Shown here: in pieces, positions 25,278-34,401 of the stretch
Layout of the letters: every line of letters starts with the position of its first letter
Numbering within the stretch: position 1 is the stretch's first letter
Source of the DNA: Coprinellus micaceus
Lineage: Eukaryota; Basidiomycota; Agaricomycetes; Agaricales; Psathyrellaceae
Assembly (NCBI GenBank): GCA_951394405.1
Contig: OX596334.1
Span: forward strand, 4,774,001 to 4,838,000
Length of the DNA stretch: 64,000 nt
Direction of reading: 5' to 3'
Notes under the pieces: generated by a model
Database searches by the model: none
Told to the model about the DNA's origin: nothing
What the model saw: the letters and a program-made list of their open reading frames with translations, nothing else
Translations under genes and position numbers: made by a program

Positions 25278-26737
25278 ATGATCTTCGAAACAGTGCGTGT
25301 TTGCCCAATTCTTCTCCCATGGGCTAGTTCTTAGAGTCTACAGTCCCAGGGCTTCCTTGCTCTTGCATTCCTTGTCGCATTCCCACATCTGGCTGGGGCC
25401 CTTCCCATCGAGTCGCGCCAGGTTGAGGAACTCGACGTTATCGACCTCGAGGCCCGGCAAGGGGCTCTGTCATGCCACCCTGTCAACATTGACCAGATCA
25501 AGACGTGTGCGTCCAATGCAGCCTTGTCCGTCGAGTCCCTACTTACCCATCCTTTGATACAAGTGGCTGCGTGGAAGAAGATTGAACAATACGCCAAGGA
25601 TAACTATGGCGAGGGTGGAGTCAACATTGTTGCAAACCCCTCCGAGGTATGTCTGACCACCAAGTGATCCTTTACCCCCCATGTTGATTCCGAGATGCAA
25701 TAGTACCCCGACAGGCAGCTCCAAGCATGCATGAAGGGAGGTAAAATCCCAGTTCAGTTCGCCGGTACGTCGCTCTTGTATTTGTTCTCCTGATTATAGG
25801 TGTTGACGACGCTCCAGAGAAGCCTCAGTGCACGACGGATAGGAAGAACATCGACGGCAAGTCCATCGGCACTAACTCGGAGATCGAGTTCACCACCAAG
25901 ACCGGTGTTAGCCAGACCTCCTCGTGGACCGTCACCCATTCATCCACCTTGACCGCTGGCGTCAAGTTCGGGGTTACTGTTGGTGTCCCCGGTATTGGCG
26001 CTACTGCAGAGACTTACATGGAGACAACCATCCACGATGAGCGCTCTACCTCGTAAGCTTCGATATCGTCCTCAGAGTGCGAGAATTTACTGACACTCAT
26101 ACAGCTTTGAAGGGAAGAACGAGCACGAGGAGACCGTTACAATGAAGTTCAGTAACAAGGCCGGCGACCAATGTAAGATGGAGCTCGTCACCCAGATGTG
26201 CACGGCCACTGCCAAAGGGCGTGCACCCGTCGTGGCATCCGGATTCGTTTGGTTCAACTACGAGGACAAGCGCGCGCCCAAGTCCGGCGGTGATGCACAC
26301 TATAAATGTACGTTCCCGTGGTCACACACGGATCTATCTCTGACACCACCCCTCTCGTAGACTCTATCAACATCGACTCCATCCTCAGCGAAGACGAGCG
26401 CACAAGCTTCATCGAATTCCAAGGTCCGATGAACTCCAAGTCGTCGACCACGTACAACACCAACTGCTCGAAGGACAAGGGGCCTGCAAAGAAGCCAGCC
26501 GACAAGAAGCCCAATGCTCCCAAGAGTCCTGCTCCCGGAAAGGACAAGCCTGCGCCAGGAAAGCCCGCTCCAAAGCCCGCTCCTGGCAAGCCTGCACCCA
26601 AGCCGAAGCCTGCTCCCAAGAATCCTGCACCCAAACCAAAGCCCGCTCCCAAGAAGCCGACCCCCAAGCCTAAGCCCGCACCCAAGCCAGGTAAGCCCAC
26701 ACCCAGGCCCGCTGGAAAGCCCACCAAGAAGCGGTAA
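25278..26737 (+). CDS. Secreted aerolysin-like domain protein with Pro/Lys-rich tail, 397 aa
   Basis: Exons 25278-25292, 25344-25646, 25704-25764, 25818-26052, 26105-26307 and 26361-26737 have GT-AG borders and join in phase to 397 residues. The first exon is only five codons. A hydrophobic signal peptide follows, to about residue 23. Residues about 127-275 are rich in alternating Ser/Thr and hydrophobic strands (for example FGVTVGVPGIGATAET, then ETTIHDERSTSF). This pattern is known from the membrane-inserting region of aerolysin/ETX-MTX2-type beta pore-forming proteins; the family call is inference from pattern. Cysteines near 50, 64 and 118 could form disulfides. Residues about 309-397 are an imperfect Pro-Ala-Pro-Lys repeat, possibly a wall- or glycan-binding tail. 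Activity cannot be judged from sequence. Confidence 0.7.
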
Positions 26738-27325
26738 AGGGCGAGTGTAAATTCTATGGTTCCCGGATTGTAGAGCACCTAGTGTTGTAAACTTGTAATG
26801 TAGGACGATCGCTTGATATGCAAGGATATCCTCCGCGGCGATTGATACGTTTGCCTCGCAAGTTCCAAATGGTCCTACCTTGGCCGTCGCCGATCGCGTA
26901 GATGGCAGGATGGTCACAGCGCGCTCCAAATGGTCTTTAATCGTTGTTCGTGGAGACTGCAACGGTAGTAGACCAGGAAGGTCGCGCGTTTAGCTCTGCT
27001 ACTCGAAAGTTAGCTCAGGGCTCAAATACCAGGGAAGATCGAGCCAGGTAGGTAATAGCCACCATTCTTTCCAAATATCCCGCCGTCGCACCCATACCCT
27101 TTTCGGCAACCTGAGATGCGCTTAAGTCGCTGGTGATCATTAAGGTCCCCTCGTTGTAGGCTCCGGCGCTAGGCGCTCAATTCTAAGCACCCAGCGGGAC
27201 TAGGCCTACAGAATGCTTTATCAGAATTGCACAGTTGTGAAAGGCCCTGACGATGTATATATACACTACGCATTTCAGTTCAATGCTACGCTATCTACCA
27301 ACGTGTCCGCTGTTGTCCCAGCCGA

Positions 27326-30300
27326 CTAACGCGGGCCTTCAGCACTAGAGAGGGTCTCGGGATTCTTTCCACTATGTGAGTAGTTGCAGTAAATATCGTG
27401 AGACTCGCTTGTGCCTGAGTCCTGACCATCTGGCGCGAACATGAGCGTCGAGGCGAAGGGGGTTGACCCTAGATAGTCGACATTCCTCATGTTGATCACG
27501 AGTCTCTGTGCCAGGATTGGCATGAGGGCGCATTGAATGCTTTGCGAAGGCAGCATTGGATCAGCGGCAGACCCTAACACAATACGCAGGTCACTTACTT
27601 TATGAACACTCTGTAACAGGTTGCAGAGTCCTCGAAGGTCAGTCCTGACAATCTGGCGTTAGGCGGAAACACATACGCATATGCGGGGTTGCTTTCCAAG
27701 TTTTCCACCTTTGGAACCCATCTCAGTTAGCATCGTCGGCGTGCTAATACATGCTCGTGACGTACCGACACAAGCCTTGGGGTGCTGAGAAACACAAACA
27801 CCAGTTGCGTGACTGCGTAGAAGTGAGTTAGGTCAAGGCGAGCTGTCATTCCAGGAACATACTCACGTGCCGCCGCGAGATAGTACACACCGCCATCTCG
27901 CCTGAGAACCAACGCCAACTGCCCCCTCTGCTCCCTATAACGAAGTACGAAAGTTGCCACTGCAAGTATGAGCAACACTGCAGAGAGCACGCTACCGGGT
28001 CAACAAGGCCCCGTTTCACACTATAAAGATAGCGCTTACTGCAGCTGCAGGCAAAGTAGGCGTAGCTCCGAGCAGTTTGCCCCATCCCGCCAATTGTCTT
28101 GTAGTATTCCTCGTTCCCGGGGACATAGCAGGGATATCCCAGCTCCTGGTCAAGAGATCCTATCGGCTCAGCTAAGGGTCCGAGTCATCGTGAGTAAAAC
28201 ACCCTGTTCTCCAATTGCCTCAGCGCCATTAATACCAGCTCACCAGGATATTGGAAGTCACCGATTAGGCTAAAGATTAAGCCAACCATTGGACTACTCT
28301 TCAGACAGCATACCGTCGTCGAAGTCAGTACCGTGTGGAGACGTGGCACGGATAATGGGACGTCTCACCAAACACAATAGCATGATGAGGCAGAAGTAGA
28401 CTCGTTTGGCCTTGAGCAGGGCGGCAAGGCATAAGCCCAGTGTGCCTGACATATGTTGTTAGCGCTGCGGAATATTGAAAGCTCGTCGGAAAGGTGACCC
28501 ACAGTTGCCCAATAGGATTCCGAGGCGATAGAAGACTGGATGTCACAGCTCAGAAAGTGTCGCGACACGCGACCAGCGTAGGAGTATGCGTACAATCATT
28601 TACAATGAACAACGCTTTGCAACCCTATCAAAGAGCTGATGTTAGAAATCTCAATGGGAGTAACAGCTGGAGGGCTAACCAAGGGGGGAATAGCAGTGTA
28701 CGTCCTGAAGTTCCCTACCAAAAAGAGGTTAAGGGGTGCCGTGTCAAGGCTCCAACAAGGTCGAACACGCAGCTAGGACGGTGAGGAAAACGAGGACTGT
28801 AGGTTGGGGTGGGAGTCAGTTGCCTGACTCGGTACGCAAACGGAGTGTGCCGCTCGGGTGGGCGGGAACTCCGTCTACGGTTCGTCCTCATTTTCTCGTT
28901 GGTCCTCTGTGAATTCAATGCTGTACGCACTGAATAGACTGCTCTGTTTACTGTCGTGAGAAGGCTGAATGGACTGATTCAAATTTGGGGAATTTTTAAT
29001 CTAGGTTAACGCTAATGTGTTACTATCGGGCTCGTACTGTACGATTATTCCGAGGGAGGGTGAGGGTGGGAAAAGAAGGTGAGGAGGGCTGCGAGCGACG
29101 CTGCAGTGTTCGTCTTGGGTGCGACGGGACAAGGACAAATTTGATCGCCTTGTTTGTCGCATTGTTGGACGCCGCGACCGGCAAAATCCGACTTCGTCTG
29201 ATGCCGGTAGCCTAGCTATTCCAACAAGGTCGAACACGCAGCTAGGACGGTGAGGAAAACGAGGACTGTAGGTTGGGGTGGGAGTCAGTTGCCTGACTCG
29301 GTACGCAAACGGAGTGTGCCGCTCACCCAATTACAACAATCGCGGCACCGACGGTGCAGCCAACCCAACCACAGAAGGAGCTGTCATGTTTGCGAGGTGC
29401 GTGGACGCAATCTGCTCAAACGCTCGGATGTAGGTCTCATAGGCCAGAGATCGCCATCGACCATGGATGCGAACTATCTCTGCTGAGACGCCTTTTGATA
29501 GGTAAAACGATGCACCCCCGATCCTGAACGAGTGCCCAAACGCTGTGCCAAACCCGCATGCACTCAGAATACTGTTGATCCGGGTCAATGCTGGGTCCTT
29601 GAGCATTGGGCGGACCTGGCCTAACCTGTCCCGCCATGAGAAGAGTGGGTCGTCTCTTCCTGCTGGGCATACTGTGGCGAGGTTCTTCAGTGCCTCCAAG
29701 GGGCACGTCCCAGCCTCTGGCACCAGAAACACGTCCTGGTCCTCCCCAGGCTTCGAAGTCTTTGCGTGAGGGAGCCGTAGGCGCGCGTAGGGACGGCCAT
29801 CAACGTCCACCGTTATGAGGCAGCTGCCTCGTGATAGGTGGCGCTCCTTGGTGTATGCTGCCCGCGAGGGTACTGACACCTCCCCAAAGCGGAGTAGGCT
29901 GAAGAATGCTGAGGTTGCCATGGCCCAGACGCATGCATCAAAGGAGTCAGCTAGATTGAGGTGGGCCTTGAGTGCTCGGAGCATGGGGAGGGTGATAGGG
30001 GGACGTGGGGGGCGCCGGCGAGATTTACCCTGGATCTTGGCCATCCCCCGGATAGAGAACTCCAGCCGCTTGTGGTCCTCATCGGACAGGGGTGCAGGCC
30101 ACCCTTGAGCAATGTGCCACGCCCGGACTGCAGCCAGATACTTGCCCATAGTCTTCACCGAGACGGTCTCAAAGACGGTTCCATCAGCAAAGGCAATGTC
30201 CTCTGGGTCGGGGTCGGTAACTGCCCAGAGCGCGAATGAATGTAGCAGTGCGAATGATGCAGGAAGCCGCTGAGATTCTGGAATGGAGAATATGTCGCAG

Positions 30301-33300
30301 AAGAGGTGGAACTTCCGCAAGCCCGATCCATAGTCTGTGGATTCATCAAGTGATGCCTGATTCGCCAAGCTGAGTAGATGCTGGAGGATGGGTATAGAGA
30401 GGACAGGCGCTGGTGGGGAGTTGACTCCAATCCATTCATGGATACGGCGGTAGGATGGGCATTTAGGTCGCAGGGGGGATGGGAGGGGCTGAAGGCCAGT
30501 GACATATTCCGCATGAAACTTGCCCTCGACCCCAGAAGGTACTACCCTCACCGCTCGTGCTACCATTACAATGGTACCAGAAGTGATTTGAGATAAGAGG
30601 GTAAGGGAGGCATGAGGCGCTGAGAGGCTGAAGGGAAACCTTGGAGGAAACCGCTGACGTCGCCGCGTGACAGGGCATCCACAACGTTGTCCCGGCTTGC
30701 TACATACTGGAGCTGGAGGTGGAGCTGGTTCTTGGTGAGCGAGCAGAACAGGCTCTTGAGCACCCTGTTGGTGTTCACACTGCGTGAGCGGCCTGAGTTG
30801 GTGACTGCCACGATACCCTGGTTGTCGGACCGAACCAATAGGGTGTGCCCTGCATGTGTTTCCTTTGATACCAGTCCTGCGTGGAGAGCCAGGAGTAGGC
30901 CCAACTCGACCGCTACTGCCTCTGCCCAACCAATGTCGAAGTCCTTCCGAGGCCCAACCTGCACCCCATCTGCATACCTCCAGACAGCCCAGTAGCCCCC
31001 AACCACCACTCCAATCCCAAATGATGTGCTCGCGTCGCCCCACCATTCCAGATCCAGTGGCTGTGGCGGGCGCAGTGGCAGGGAGTTCGGTGATGACTGC
31101 AGAACGAAACGCACCCAGTCGAGATCCTTCACCACTCCAGAGCGCACAGGTAGTTTGGCCCGGTGGGATGTGAAGTCGTTGGCGAAGTGGGACAGGGAGC
31201 GAAGGAACGGGCGGATGAGCTTGAAGATAGAGGAAGCGTGCACAAGCTTCCCATGTAGGCTTGCTGCGTCGTGGGCCCCAACACGCATCTCTGGGTCCAG
31301 CCATGCGGTGACCATGGTGAGGATCGAGCCGAGCTTCTCCAATGGAAGGGACACCGAACGGTGGTGCAGGTCCCAGTCGAAGCCAATGTAGCGCTGCACG
31401 AAGGCGAGGGAGCGCGTCTTGTCGTGCGCCCATGGGACACCAAGGCACTCCGTCAGCGCTACAAAGTCCTTCTCGGTCCACGAGTCGGATGGAAGGGCTA
31501 TGACCAGGAAGTCGTCAACCCATTTGATAATGAACCGAAAGCCCGAGGCCTTGTATATGGCCACAAGCATGTCGGCGATCTTGCCGAACACCCCGGCACT
31601 GGACGCCAGGCCAAAGCACACAGCACGATCGACGTAGACCTTCCCTCGCCAGAAGACGCAGACGTAGTTCTGCTGGCGTGGTAACACTGGGGTGATTCGG
31701 TATGCCGAGGAGATGTCGAAGGTGGCTGCGCGGCAGCCATCCGGGAGGGAGAGTATCAAGGCCGCTGTGTCGGAGAACGTTCCCCATGCAGTCGGGAAGT
31801 CGTCGGAGTTGATGAAGGAATTTACTGAGGGTGTTGAAACGTCGGAGCGAGGGTAGGACAGGTCCTGGATCATCCTCATCTTCGACGAGTTTGGCTTGGG
31901 TACCAGGCCGAGAGGGGAGGTGACAAACGGGCCAATGAGCGCCTCGAGCTCCCCAGGTGAGAAGGCTTCGGAGTAGCGACCAGCACTCTGCTCTGACTTG
32001 ATGTAGTTGTCGATGAAGGAAGGGTCCAGCCCCGAGGAAGAATGATTGTCGAAATAAGCAAGTGCGGCTCAGGGGGGTAGAGACACCCACACTGAAACCG
32101 CGTCGGATACCATCCAGTACTGGGGACCAGTCGCCCAGCAAGCCCCGGATAGCGAGGGCTCTCTCGATGCCGTCGGCATCGAGGGGCGTCGAAATACGAC
32201 GTGGATCCTCAGGCTGCACACCCTTGGGCACCGTGGGAGGTGCTGTGGCAGATGGAGCAGGCATGGAGGTTGGAGCAGGTGTGGCCGAGGTGGCAGACAC
32301 TGTCCTTGGACCACCGAAAGCAGTACTGCTTCCCGTCAGACGACGCGAGACCATTGGGATGGCGGGGGCTACCTCCAAGCTTGGCAACATCCTTCCCGGC
32401 GATCGTCCTGCTGGCAGTGCAGTCTGCAGGGAGGTGTCCATCGTTGCCGCACCGAAAGCAGCGGCCTGCGGAGGGTCCTCGGGGGCGCTTGCTTGGGCTA
32501 GGGTGGGTCGCCGGCAAGCCTTGCAAGCCACGCTTCACCGGGAGCGAAGCCGATGCAGGAGAAGGGACCGCCGGGCGGGCAAAGAGGACCTGGTTGGCGA
32601 CGAGCTGCAGGGCCACGGTATCGAGAGTCGACAGGTCATGGGAAGGGTTGGCTGCTGCAGCCTCCCGCTGGTGCATGTCGTAGGCCAACGCTGTCCTCCA
32701 TCCTTCTGCCTCGGTGCTACCCTGCTTCCCCGCGAGGGACAGGACAATCGCGACATGTGCCTGCAGGGCGTTCGCATGCCCATCGCCGTGGTGGTGGCGG
32801 ATGCGCTCCACATGCAGCTTCGAAGCCTCCATGTACTCGATAGCTGTGATGTCCCGTTCCCCAGAACGGTCGAGTGCCTTGGTAGCGAAGCCTGCAGGGG
32901 TGACTACCATGGTTTCCCCTTCCCTCTGAGCCTTGGCGCGCGATGCCTTTGTGAGGGCGGAGTACGGGAAGTAGCCGTAGTTGGCGATGATCGCGTCGAT
33001 CCTGGGCGGGATAGCTGTGGACTGGAGTCAGACGCCCTGGTCGTGACAGAAGGCGGGAAGGGTGTGTTGAAGCGAACACCCACGCTGGGGCACCCAGGCC
33101 ACGAGCGTGCTGAAACATATCCCTGGGGCACCCAGGCCACGAGGGAATATGCAGCGAACCAGCACCCAGGCTGGAACGCGAGAGGGGCTGGTGTACTCGC
33201 GCCGGCTCGGGCGTCGGCAGTGAGATGAAAGGGTGGAACAGCCGAAGCCAAATAGTGGGATGGCAAGGGAAACAAGTGTGCAGGGGGGATGTGGGGGGTG

Positions 33301-34401
33301 TAAAGTAACGAGGGACCCACCACTAGCAAGGGCATCCGCCTTGAACCCCGGGACAATTGGTGCGATGGTCTTCTTCGGGGCGCTCCTGGCCACCAGGGCG
33401 TCCAGCGTCGCCTGCTGCGCGAACATCTGGAAGGCTGGCGCACCTGGGACCTGGGACTGCGAGGCCGCTTTCTCCGCTTCCAACTGGTTGATCCTCGCCG
33501 CGAGGGCCCTCGAGATCTCCTCCGCTTCTCGAAGTCGCTCCTCCAGAGGCCGGGCATCCCTTTCCCGCTGCAATCTGCGCCTCTCCTCTTCCTCCAGAGC
33601 CAACCTCCTCCCCTCTTCCTCCTGCTGAATCCTCCGTAACTCTTCCTGTTGCTCTTGAGTGAGGGGCGGAGTTGCGGGGCCCGGTTCGAGGTTGATATTC
33701 TGCAAGATACCGGCCATCGGATGAAAGTGCGTGTCGGGATATGAGATATCGACTAGAAAAGAAGGTGAGGAGGGCTGCGAGCGACGCTGCAGTGTTCGTC
33801 TTGGGTGCGACGGGACAAGGACAAATTTGATCGCCTTGTTTGTCGCATTGTTGGACGCCGCGACCGGCAAAATCCGACTTCGTCTGATGCCGGTAGCCTA
33901 GCTATGGTGGAGGGACTTGCTTATTAGTTCGCTGATAATAAGGATGAAGGTTCCATAACGCAGTGCGGTGAATGACACTCTGCCAAACCTCCACCTCTGG
34001 CGTCCCATTACCCTAGCCTATAATCAAGTCATGTCGGCTCCCATGAGTCATGAGAATGCTGAAACTTGCGAACCTCCTCATCGAGTGTCGTTAGCAGGTA
34101 ATAAAGCTATTGGACGACATGCCCGATGTTACAATAAGCGTACTGTCGATAGAAGACAAACTCTTTCACTCACGTATAGGGTATAGAAGGACACTGAAAC
34201 CCCCGCAGCCCGAGTGAATAACCGCCGAGGAAAAGTGTGGTTGGGGCCTCTCACATTGGATGTTCTACTCATCGGTCGAGCATGAGTAGTGAACGGGGCA
34301 TGAAATACCGTGGACTCGGCCATGCTCACCTCTTGCATTCGCCAAGTCGACACAGCGTTGCCGAGTGCCGCGATGAACTCTGGATCCACGGAGTCCGACA
34401 T
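27326..34401 (-). CDS. DUF6533-like multi-pass membrane protein, paralogue 6, with a retroelement in an intron
   Basis: The only minus-strand member of the family. Exon 1 (34401-34330) encodes 24 residues ending STWRMQE. The 10-nt micro-exon is 34264-34255. The next exons encode SFYTLY and LYYLLTTLDEE, then a segment GRQRWRFGRVSFTALRYGT near 33990. The Ngaro-like element 28751-33905 follows, inside the intron before the FRTYTAIPPL exon near 28700. Further exons are visible: SLDQELGYPCYVPG near 28100, a membrane segment plus RRDGGVYYLAAA (27990 down to about 27870), and the last exon with MPILAQRLVINMR ending at 27326. Frames remain open in each exon I traced, so the gene may still be functional if the 5 kb intron is removed. 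Exon borders between 27.6 and 28.7 kb are only partly resolved. Confidence 0.6.
28751..28855. repeat. Ngaro split direct repeat, 105-bp unit, terminal copy
   Basis: Matches 29220-29324 along its full length on inspection, starting TCCAACAAGGTCG and ending GTGTGCCGCTC. It forms the 3' end of the element relative to its transcription. Confidence 0.9.
29070..29219. repeat. Ngaro split direct repeat, 150-bp unit, internal copy
   Basis: Matches 33756-33905, starting GAAAAGAAGGTGAGG and ending GGTAGCCTAGCTAT. It abuts the internal 105-bp copy at 29220 with no spacer. Confidence 0.9.
29220..29324. repeat. Ngaro split direct repeat, 105-bp unit, internal copy
   Basis: Internal copy of the 105-bp unit, six bases beyond the recombinase stop codon (29333-29331). 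Same sequence as 28751-28855. Confidence 0.9.
29331..30566 (-). CDS. Tyrosine recombinase of the Ngaro-like element, 411 aa
   Basis: Integrates the retroelement DNA by a phage-integrase-type strand exchange. The ATG at 30566 overlaps the stop codon of the reverse transcriptase (TAATG), and this is the chosen start although the frame is open far upstream. An N-terminal SAM-like, DNA-binding segment covers about residues 50-160. The catalytic set is visible: Arg in SLLRFGEV, HSFR (His-x-x-Arg) in HSFRIGGAS, the HGRWRS box, and the nucleophile Tyr about 7-10 residues later in AYETYIRAF. The length is normal for the family and there are no internal stops. It ends just before the internal repeats. 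Confidence 0.9.
   Translation of the reverse strand: MVARAVRVVPSGVEGKFHAEYVTGLQPLPSPLRPKCPSYRRIHEWIGVNSPPAPVLSIPILQHLLSLANQASLDESTDYGSGLRKFHLFCDIFSIPESQRLPASFALLHSFALWAVTDPDPEDIAFADGTVFETVSVKTMGKYLAAVRAWHIAQGWPAPLSDEDHKRLEFSIRGMAKIQGKSRRRPPRPPITLPMLRALKAHLNLADSFDACVWAMATSAFFSLLRFGEVSVPSRAAYTKERHLSRGSCLITVDVDGRPYARLRLPHAKTSKPGEDQDVFLVPEAGTCPLEALKNLATVCPAGRDDPLFSWRDRLGQVRPMLKDPALTRINSILSACGFGTAFGHSFRIGGASFYLSKGVSAEIVRIHGRWRSLAYETYIRAFEQIASTHLANMTAPSVVGLAAPSVPRLL
30566..32068 (-). CDS. Reverse transcriptase / RNase H-like region of the Ngaro-like element
   Basis: Open frame from 32068 (after an in-frame TGA at 32071-32069) to TAA at 30566. Visible blocks are a fingers segment (GLVPKPNSSKMRMIQDLSYPR), FDISSAYR, AVCFGLASSAGVFGK, and the active-site WVDDFLV, a variant of YxDD typical of this group. 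An RNase H-like part follows (SDNQGIVAVTNSGRS and ASRDNVVDALSRG). The expected N-terminal extension (STPLDADGIERAL through GVSTPLS) lies just upstream, at 32190-32075, in the frame one base over. The RT therefore needs a +1 shift near 32055, a different start, or is a mutated copy. The first ATG of this frame, at 31879, would remove part of the fingers. Confidence 0.85.
   Translation of the reverse strand, partial: AALAYFDNHSSSGLDPSFIDNYIKSEQSAGRYSEAFSPGELEALIGPFVTSPLGLVPKPNSSKMRMIQDLSYPRSDVSTPSVNSFINSDDFPTAWGTFSDTAALILSLPDGCRAATFDISSAYRITPVLPRQQNYVCVFWRGKVYVDRAVCFGLASSAGVFGKIADMLVAIYKASGFRFIIKWVDDFLVIALPSDSWTEKDFVALTECLGVPWAHDKTRSLAFVQRYIGFDWDLHHRSVSLPLEKLGSILTMVTAWLDPEMRVGAHDAASLHGKLVHASSIFKLIRPFLRSLSHFANDFTSHRAKLPVRSGVVKDLDWVRFVLQSSPNSLPLRPPQPLDLEWWGDASTSFGIGVVVGGYWAVWRYADGVQVGPRKDFDIGWAEAVAVELGLLLALHAGLVSKETHAGHTLLVRSDNQGIVAVTNSGRSRSVNTNRVLKSLFCSLTKNQLHLQLQYVASRDNVVDALSRGDVSGFLQGFPSASQRLMPPLPSYLKSLLVPL
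32209..33717 (-). CDS. Gag-like protein of the Ngaro-like element, intron-containing
   Basis: The ATG at 33717 starts MAGILQNIN. Exon 33717-33321 and exon 33014-32209 join in phase across a GT-AG intron of 306 nt to give 400 residues. The N-terminal half holds a strongly predicted Glu/Arg-rich coiled coil (about residues 25-90). The C-terminal half carries a CCHC zinc knuckle, CFRCGNDGHLPADC, and a second Cys/His-rich segment near the stop (CHLGHTCSNLHACSICH). This fits an RNA-binding capsid-like protein. The intron contains a 21-bp direct repeat. If it is not spliced, the frame closes near 33028. Confidence 0.75.
33087..33146. repeat. 21-bp direct repeat inside the gag intron
   Basis: CTGGGGCACCCAGGCCACGAG occurs at 33086-33106 and again at 33125-33145 (positions within about one base). 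Its two copies lie inside the predicted gag intron. Confidence 0.75.
33756..33905. repeat. Ngaro split direct repeat, 150-bp unit, terminal copy
   Basis: The 5' end of the element relative to its transcription. It matches 29070-29219 and ends at the junction with the host intron of paralogue 6. Confidence 0.9.

Larger units (their letters stand above)
28751..33905 (-). mobile_element. Ngaro-like tyrosine-recombinase retrotransposon
   Basis: A 5155-bp element transcribed on the minus strand. It has Gag (zinc knuckle), reverse transcriptase/RNase H-like and tyrosine recombinase frames and no methyltransferase. Its ends are split direct repeats. In minus-strand order these are a 150-bp repeat (33905-33756), the ORFs, a 105-bp repeat (29324-29220), the 150-bp repeat again (29219-29070), about 214 bp unique, and the 105-bp repeat again (28855-28751). 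This A1-ORFs-B1-A2-B2 order is the Ngaro/PAT arrangement and distinguishes it from LTR retrotransposons. No target duplication is seen, as expected for recombinase-mediated insertion. The repeat copies look identical on inspection, suggesting a recent insertion. Confidence 0.88.

Noticed and set aside
30567..31481. Long upstream extension of the recombinase open frame (716 codons in total)
   Set aside because: The extension runs through the conserved RT/RNase H coding in another frame, and its protein has no family blocks until the ATG at 30566.
32062..33228. 388-codon plus-strand open frame opposite gag and RT
   Set aside because: It is the GC-rich antisense of the Gag/RT coding sequence, where zinc-knuckle and coiled-coil features are clear on the minus strand.
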